Shown one piece after another: positions 58,377-64,000 of a DNA stretch of 64,000 bases (within the stretch, counting starts at the first letter, position 1; each line of letters opens with the position of its first letter). The notes beneath the pieces are model-generated. The model had not been told where the DNA came from, made no database searches, and saw nothing but the letters and a program-made list of their open reading frames with translations. The translations under genes and the position numbers were made by a program. Source of the DNA: Gigaspora margarita (lineage: Eukaryota > Glomeromycota > Glomeromycetes > Diversisporales > Gigasporaceae); contig WTPW01000659.1 in the NCBI GenBank assembly GCA_009809945.1, forward strand, positions 120,135-184,134, given 5' to 3'.

Positions 58377-59219
58377 ATTGTAAATTTATTATTAACTTAT
58401 TCAATAAAATTAGTATTAAAATTTAATAACAATAATTATTAGAAAATTTAATTATTTATTGAGTAACTATATATATGTACACAGTATATTGATATTTAAA
58501 ATCCTAGTTATAAGTAGCTCTTGAAGTTCTAATAAAAAATATTCCTTGCAAAATTTTAGTATAAACTATAAACCCTCTAACTAGTGATGTAAATTGGATT
58601 CGCACAGTAGGCGCAGTGCACATAGATTTAAATTTGCGCATATATCGGGGCTTCCCGAATATATAACATGTGTATAAAATTTTTTTTTTGTGCGTTTTTT
58701 TTTGTATTTGCGCGAATAAAGATTTTTTGAATTTTTAATACTGCCTCTAACCATAAAGCTAACCTTAAACTGAGTTAATTATTTGCTTGACAAATCATAT
58801 ATTATACAAAGTTGTAAATAAATAATTAGTACCTGTGTACAAATATTATATATAAACTAAGAAATTTTCTTATTTATTACTATTGATTATATTATTATTT
58901 CTTTATCTCAATATTTTAAAAAAAATCTTTAAATACAATAAGAATAAATACTATAAAATTCTCAAAATAAACTATAATTTGACAATAAAAATCATTTATT
59001 AATACTAGTTCTTATACAAATTTATATATTTATAAAACCTTATTTATGCAATCATGAATACAAATGTTAAAAAAAGATATATTAGTAAAGATTGCTAAAA
59101 ATTATTTATTCTAATTACTATTAAAAATTAACTAGAAAAAAACCAAATATTCAGATTAATTAGTATAAGCTATTGTAGTATTGTCTAAAGGATATTACTA
59201 TAGAGGCAAAAGTATTTAA
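58377..59219. other. No gene recognised
   Basis: A+T-rich spacer. A G+C-richer patch at 58590-58660 (GGATTCGCACAGTAGGCGCA, GCGCATATATCGGGGCTTCC) has no recognisable family. Confidence 0.4.
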
Positions 59220-59221
59220 TA

Positions 59222-59417
59222 CAGTTGACCTCCCATAAGATCACCTCCTCTAAAATCACATCATATAAAAACCCCTCTCTATATCACATTTTTGTTAAAG
59301 TTAATTTACTATTAAATATATAAAAAAATACCTCTATAAAAGTACAGTTACTTTAATAAGCATATTTTAAAAAAGTTCTTAAGTTAAAAAACATGTGATC
59401 TTATAGGAGGTCGACTG
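59222..59417. mobile_element. pogo-like MITE, 196 bp
   Basis: Left end CAGTTGACCTCCCATAAGAT; inverted right end CAGTCGACCTCCTATAAGAT. TA on both sides (59220-59221 and 59418-59419). Same terminus class as 7763-7936 and 9646-10471. More decayed relatives are suggested near 29690, 32985 and 40350. Confidence 0.85.
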
Positions 59418-59419
59418 TA

Positions 59420-59819
59420 TTTGTGTATTCACAAATTATAATTTTTGATTTAGCTAGACCAGATATAATGTAAAAAACAACAATCAAAATATATTTGGTC
59501 ATTTGAACTTTAAATATTTTCATTTTTCTAGTTTAAATAAACTATTTGTAATATGTTATAATTTTAGCTTTGGCTAATGATCTATAGACCAATCAAATTT
59601 ATATAATATGTAGATATCTAAACAATTATTATCAATAATTAATATTATAGTTAATATTAAATTTGGGCCTCAATTTGAAACTATAAGCTCTGCTAAACAG
59701 AATTGGCATCAATAGAATTTGAACAATAGAAATTTGTTAGATGCCTAGTATCTGAATTGTCCTATCAAAGCAATAAAATATAGATTAATTACATAAATTG
59801 AATCATCTTATATAGTATT
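59420..59819. other. No gene recognised
   Basis: Unremarkable A+T-rich spacer. Confidence 0.4.
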
Positions 59820-59827
59820 AGTATTAG

Positions 59828-60099
59828 CAGTATTGTCATAGAACAGCTTTGGACAATGAATTTGAACAATTTTGAACAATTTTGGACAATTAAATAAAGT
59901 AAAATTACTTAAAATTTTATTATTAAGATAACTTATTTAAATTTTATTTAGCATCTAAAAAAATATATATTTATATATTTTTTAGATAGATTTATTAATT
60001 ATTAAAGCCTGGACAAGCTTTGGACAAACTTAAATATTTGGATAATTTTGAATGTGAACAAGTCAAAAAAGGCTATAGACAGCCAAAATGTACAACACT
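59828..60099. mobile_element. hAT-like MITE, 272 bp, with 8-bp duplication
   Basis: Ends CAGTATTGTCATAGAACAG and, inverted, AGTGTTGTACATTTTGGC. A perfect 8-bp repeat AGTATTAG flanks it (59820-59827 and 60100-60107), although the locus is rich in ATTAGT, which weakens this a little. TTTGGACAA repeats near both ends. The terminus resembles that of the element at 1673. Confidence 0.7.
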
Positions 60100-60286
60100 A
60101 GTATTAGTATTAGAGAACTAGATAGCTGCACAATATAATTATACTTAAACCAAAAAAGTAATATAATTGATTCTATTTTATATAAACACACTTTTATACA
60201 ATTTTATATCTATTACATATCTGATTTATTTTTGATCATTTACATTTTTTTTTGTTTAAAAAGTAATTAGCAGTAATAATATATAA
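60100..60286. other. A+T-rich spacer
   Basis: Nothing recognisable. Confidence 0.4.
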
Positions 60287-60654
60287 ACAGTAGTACTAAA
60301 TCACACCACTGGTGCTCAACACCAGTATGTGGTGTAACATGATGATCAATATCAAAAAAAATAAACAAAAAAAATAAACAAAAATTAAATTTAATAAATG
60401 TTAAGTTGGAGTTAATAGTTAGGGGTTAGGGTGAGGGATAGTATATAATAAATTTTCACAAGGAATTTTTTTTTTAAAAAAAAAAGGTGGTTTCATAGAT
60501 AAAATTTTGAGTTAGAAGGTATTTTTTAAAAAAATAGCAAAACAGCAAAAAAATTTATGTTACACCAGATCCTTACATTACACTGCATTTAAACAATTTG
60601 ATTGGTGAAAATCATTGTGGTGTTGAGCACCAGTGGTGCGATTTAGTAAAACCG
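60287..60654. mobile_element. MITE family M1, about 368 bp, with telomere-like motif
   Basis: The left end AGTACTAAATCACACCACTG then GTGCTCAACACCAG is mirrored on the right (CTGGTGTTGAGCACC-type and ATTTAGTAAAACCG). The interior has TAGGGGTTAGGGTGAGGG (about 60419-60436), a degenerate telomere-like stretch as in the relative at 16182. Possible further remains with TAACCCTAATATT are at 63430-63700. Confidence 0.7.
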
Positions 60655-61119
60655 TATATAAATATATATAATAGTAATTTACAATCACAGAAAAATAAAT
60701 CTAATTAAAATCTGTGAAGATTTTTAAAATTATAAAATATTTTATTAAATAATTGTGAAGATCTGGGCTCTAAAATTTTTATAGTTTTTAGTAATAAAAT
60801 TTGTACAAATAATTAAATATAATGATTTTTATAATTTTTTGCAGTTTTAGATTATATGACAAATAACAAAATTAATAAATATAATCATGTTTTTACTTGT
60901 TTTTTTTTTGTCTTTTTTTTATTTATTTTTATTTTTTGTTTATTATATTTTTTCAAATCTTTTTTTTTTTAATTTTTTTTAGATATTTTTTTATTTTATA
61001 TGCTAATAACAAAATAAATAAATATAATTATATTTTTACTTGTTTTTTTATTTTTTTTTATTTATTTTTATTTTTATTTATTATTATTTCTTTTTTGAAT
61101 CTTTTTTTTTAATATTTTT
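60655..61119. other. T-rich low-complexity DNA
   Basis: 60885-61119 is mostly T with interspersed TTTA; the open frame at 60897-61112 (FFFCLFFIYFYF) is a composition artefact. AACAAAATTAATAAATATAA recurs about 130 bp apart, so part is a diverged tandem duplication. Confidence 0.55.
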
Positions 61120-61127
61120 TTGAATCA

Positions 61128-63032
61128 TTTTTTTTTTTTGGTTTCAAAGTGCCTATCTTGGAACTTAGGATTTTATTCAAGATATTAGGGCCATTGGCAA
61201 TCCATATGGGAATCACTAGTATTTGTTACATAGACAAGAATACAACTAGCCTCTCCTACAACTTTTGGTTGCCTATTTAAGTAGCCACTTGAAGGTTATA
61301 CACTAGCTGTTATACCTGCAGCCCATATACTGGTATGGCCGATTTAAATATACTAGTTCCTGTTTCTCCTGCTAACCTATTTTGTATTACTAGAACACAG
61401 TGTTCTAGTTGCTTTTTTATTTACCTTAGGACCCAGCCAGATATTCCTGGTTCTGTTATCCTTGATGGGAAACTTGGTAGAGCAATACTGTTTCAGTACT
61501 AGTATTCAGTGATAGTAAATAATCTGAAATAACCCAAATGATCCAAATAACAAATAAATTGTCATTGGATCATTTCGAGGCTCAAATAATCTAGAAGATC
61601 ATTTAACATATGTTAGTTAATATTTTAATGCACTTTAGCCAATTAGAATTGGCCACTAAACAAAATTAAAACATAATCAATAATTGTAGCTATAAGTCAA
61701 TTAATATTTATGTCTTAAGTAAAATTGTTCAAAATAATAAATTGCATATTTCAAACACTTTACTTAAAACATAAATATTAATTAACTTAGTAAAATTTGG
61801 GACTTTAATAATAGTTAAGATTATCGATAAAAAAAGTAATAAAGATTAATAACTTTTTATACGAGCAATTCGACCAATAAAATTATTTTATATGCTAATG
61901 ATTTAAATAAACTTAATAACCAAAATAATCTTGTTATAATTTAATAGCTTGGAGTCATTTAAATTTTGATCAAATGATCGAGTTATTTATATATAAACTT
62001 TTATAGGGTTTAACCCAACTCAGCTTACTTTGAAACCTATATATATGCATTATCGTTATATAGTTAAAGTTGATTAATTTATATAAAAATATTAAATATG
62101 GGATACAAACTTTATATGCATGATGGTCCAATAACTAAATAACCCTCAAATAACCTCAGTTATTTCTAAATGACTACAGTTATTTGGTTATAAGTCATTT
62201 TTAAATGATCCAACATTGAGATAACCATTAATAACTAGTTATTTCAGGGTCATTTGAGATCATTTGAGAAATTTGCAAATGACCAGATCATTTACTATCA
62301 CTACTGGTATTATTTATACTTTGGTAACTTACACATTCACCAAGACTTATACTTGCAGTCAGAGATTATCTTTAAACTGCTATTATCTACTTTTGCTCTT
62401 GTAAAATTCACTAAACCCTAGTACTGCCATTTCTCTACCAGAATCTTTTTTTCCGGAATTCCAAACTACCAATTCAGTTAGCTTGAAAGGATTGGTTAGC
62501 TAGGCTTTAAAATGTTTTTATAGTTCCTTTTTCTTGGTACCTACTTTTATAATATAGGTTCTTTTCCTTTAATGCGACTCTGATAGTCAAGTTGGTATGC
62601 TCTCTTTTGCTATAGAGGTTCTTGTCTGTTCAGTCTTCTAGTCAGTCACAATCTGGTTCTTGTAGTATTATCAAAAGTCCAGCTACTTCTTTACTCAAGG
62701 CTTGCTAAGCCTGTTTCTGTTTTGCTTTGTTACCAGGATTTTTGTGCTTTCTTTTCCCTTATAAAATAGTACCCAAGTTAGTTAGCTTCTAGTTGTCTAG
62801 TTATTTTCTTTTTCCTCATGTAATGTTATACAAGCAATTAGCTCCTAATAATTTGGTATGACCCAGGTTACAGATTCTCTAACCTGAATTTGTAATACAG
62901 GAATTATGTGATTATACTGTAAGCAGATAGTATAATATTAAAAGTAAAACTTATTTCTATAGAAATTAAACTTGAAGCTGTCTCGTGATATAGTCTGGGT
63001 GACAACAATACAACTACACTATATCATCACAC
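61128..63032 (-). mobile_element. Diverged SINE, split by a hAT-like MITE
   Basis: 61128-61495 matches the tail half of the SINEs at 6679 and 21444 (ACAACTTTTGGTTGCCTATT and others), and 62310-62700 matches their middle. The head (complement of about 62960-63032, GTGATGATATAGTGTAGTTG) is tRNA-like but differs from the others, and its B box is decayed. TTTTGAATCATTTT on the left (61120) and TTTTGAATTATTTT on the right (63033) are a probable target duplication. With the MITE removed the SINE is about 1.1 kb. Confidence 0.65.
61507..62303. mobile_element. hAT-like non-autonomous element, 797 bp
   Basis: Left end CAGTGATAGTAAATAATCTG; right end inverted TAGTGATAGTAAATGATCTG. Flanking 8-mers CTAGTATT (61499-61506) and CTGGTATT (62304-62311) differ at one base. 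AAATGATC and its complement GATCATTT occur repeatedly near both ends. The 6679 and 21444 SINEs show the uninterrupted sequence. No transposase. Confidence 0.85.
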
Positions 63033-63912
63033 TTTTGAATTATTTTTTTTTATTTTTTTGCTTATTTATTTATTTATTATTTTTTTTATTATTTTTAAAA
63101 TTTCCTGGCAATTGGTTGTTGTGGTATTAACTATTTAATTTTTTTTATTTATTTATTTATTTTTATTTTTTTTATTTATTTTTTTGATTTTTTTTCAATT
63201 TTTATGTTTAAATTTTTTATTATTATATTTATTTTTTTATTTATTATATTTATTTTTTTATTCATATATTTAATTTTTTTTATTTGTTATATTTATTTAT
63301 TTTAATTATTAGATTTTTTTATTTTATTTTGTTTCAAATTATTTTTTTTTTGCTATATCTTTTTTTTTAGAATGCATGTATATTTGTAAGTTATACAAAT
63401 TTATATATATAAATAAGTAATTTTTTAGAACATTAATAAAGCACACCACTGATGTTCAATACTATGTGTTTTAATTAATCATAAATTATGAATTTAAGTA
63501 ATATAAAGATTAGGTATAACCTAAATTTTTTGAAAAATGTAGATTTTTTCAAAAATTATTTATATTAAAAAATTCTGTCTAAGAAATCTATTTTTGTGTT
63601 CTAACAAAAAAAATTCTTTGCAAAATTTTGGAATAAATAAACTTCTAACCCAAGCTTTAACACAAACTTTAATATTAACCCTAATATTAAAAAATTTTTG
63701 TATATTATAATTTGTATTTACTATAATATATCTATATTGGTTTTTTATAGTTTTGTTATTTACTTGCTTTTTTTTTTATTTTTGTTACAACTTACACTAA
63801 TACATTTTTTGATCTTTTATAGTATTTTTGTGTGTCTTTCTGGTACTTTCTAATTTTTGTAATTATATAGTATTCTTGGTAATTTGGTAGTAATTCAATA
63901 TTATTTTTATAA
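63033..63912. other. T-rich simple sequence and MITE remnant; no gene
   Basis: 63045-63365 is dominated by TTTATTTATT-type repeats. 63440-63475 (AAGCACACCACTGATGTTCA) resembles the left terminus of the M1 MITE at 60287, and TAACCCTAATATT is at about 63678, so a decayed copy may be present. Confidence 0.45.
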
Positions 63913-64000
63913 GAGTGTGGCGATTTAGAGAAGTTGCCAGGTTGTCACCCCCCAAGCGGCAGATCAAAAGTTCAAATCCTACTGGAGATGTTTTGAAAAT
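63913..64000 (+). mobile_element. SINE head, cut by window end
   Basis: GAGTGTGGCGATTTAGAGAA followed by CCCAAGCGGCAG and a B box AGTTCAAATCC (63969-63979) match the tRNA-like start at 3533. The body runs out of the window. Confidence 0.8.

Noticed and set aside
60897-61112. A membrane protein of 71 residues
   Set aside because: It is translated poly(T)-rich simple sequence.

Overview
The window reads as nuclear DNA of a repeat-swollen, very A+T-rich fungus. The best fit is an arbuscular mycorrhizal fungus of the Rhizophagus type (Glomeromycotina). Three things point there: multi-exon genes with short GT-AG introns (68-99 bp), a decayed BTB-BACK-TLDc gene of a kind hugely expanded in those genomes, and RNase H-bearing LINEs with a C-terminal zinc knuckle. 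The organism call is an inference; nothing in the window names the species.

Only two intact protein genes could be assembled, both on the minus strand and both with every exon joining in frame. One (35280-38035, 12 exons, 616 aa) encodes a protein with a KH-like segment. The other (48705-50147, 4 exons, 387 aa) encodes a seven-helix GPCR-like membrane protein with a long, internally repeated third cytoplasmic loop. A frameshifted BACK/TLDc relic (38672-39310) lies beside the first gene. The island from about 33.9 to 53 kb is somewhat less A+T-rich than the flanks and holds all three.

The rest is mostly layered mobile DNA. There is a 4.7 kb degenerate LINE (10961-15673) with a candidate target duplication, the C-terminal end of a second LINE (23692-24662), and a coding-like, poly(A)-ended relic (about 54963-57702) split by two MITEs. 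A tRNA-headed SINE family has seven copies or fragments (3.5, 6.7, 21.4, 22.5, 58, 61-63 and 63.9 kb); four have recognisable target-site duplications and one appears to carry a 3' transduction. There are many non-autonomous DNA transposons: hAT-like MITEs with exact or near-exact 8-bp duplications (1.7, 25.5, 26.4, 28.0, 46.6, 55.4, 59.8, 61.5 kb), pogo-like TA elements (7.8, 9.6, 59.2 kb), a TTA-flanked element at 57 kb, and several large foldback families. Nested insertions at 9.6-10.8, 17.5-18.3, 21.3-22.5, 25.4-26.8, 30.0-31.5, 54.9-57.7 and 61.1-63.0 kb give a relative insertion order.

Palindromes dominate at every scale. Examples are a 218-bp perfect palindrome (54704-54921), a three-arm foldback (18.4-19.0 kb), a three-level nested inverted repeat (30.0-31.5 kb), a collagen-like minisatellite that reverses orientation at its centre (42.5-42.8 kb), and a run of hairpins at 44.8-45.5 kb. 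I found no operon, CRISPR array, rRNA or free-standing tRNA gene. The tRNA-like segments seen are SINE heads. No new multi-gene system is evident; the noteworthy content is the transposon biology and the palindromic architecture.
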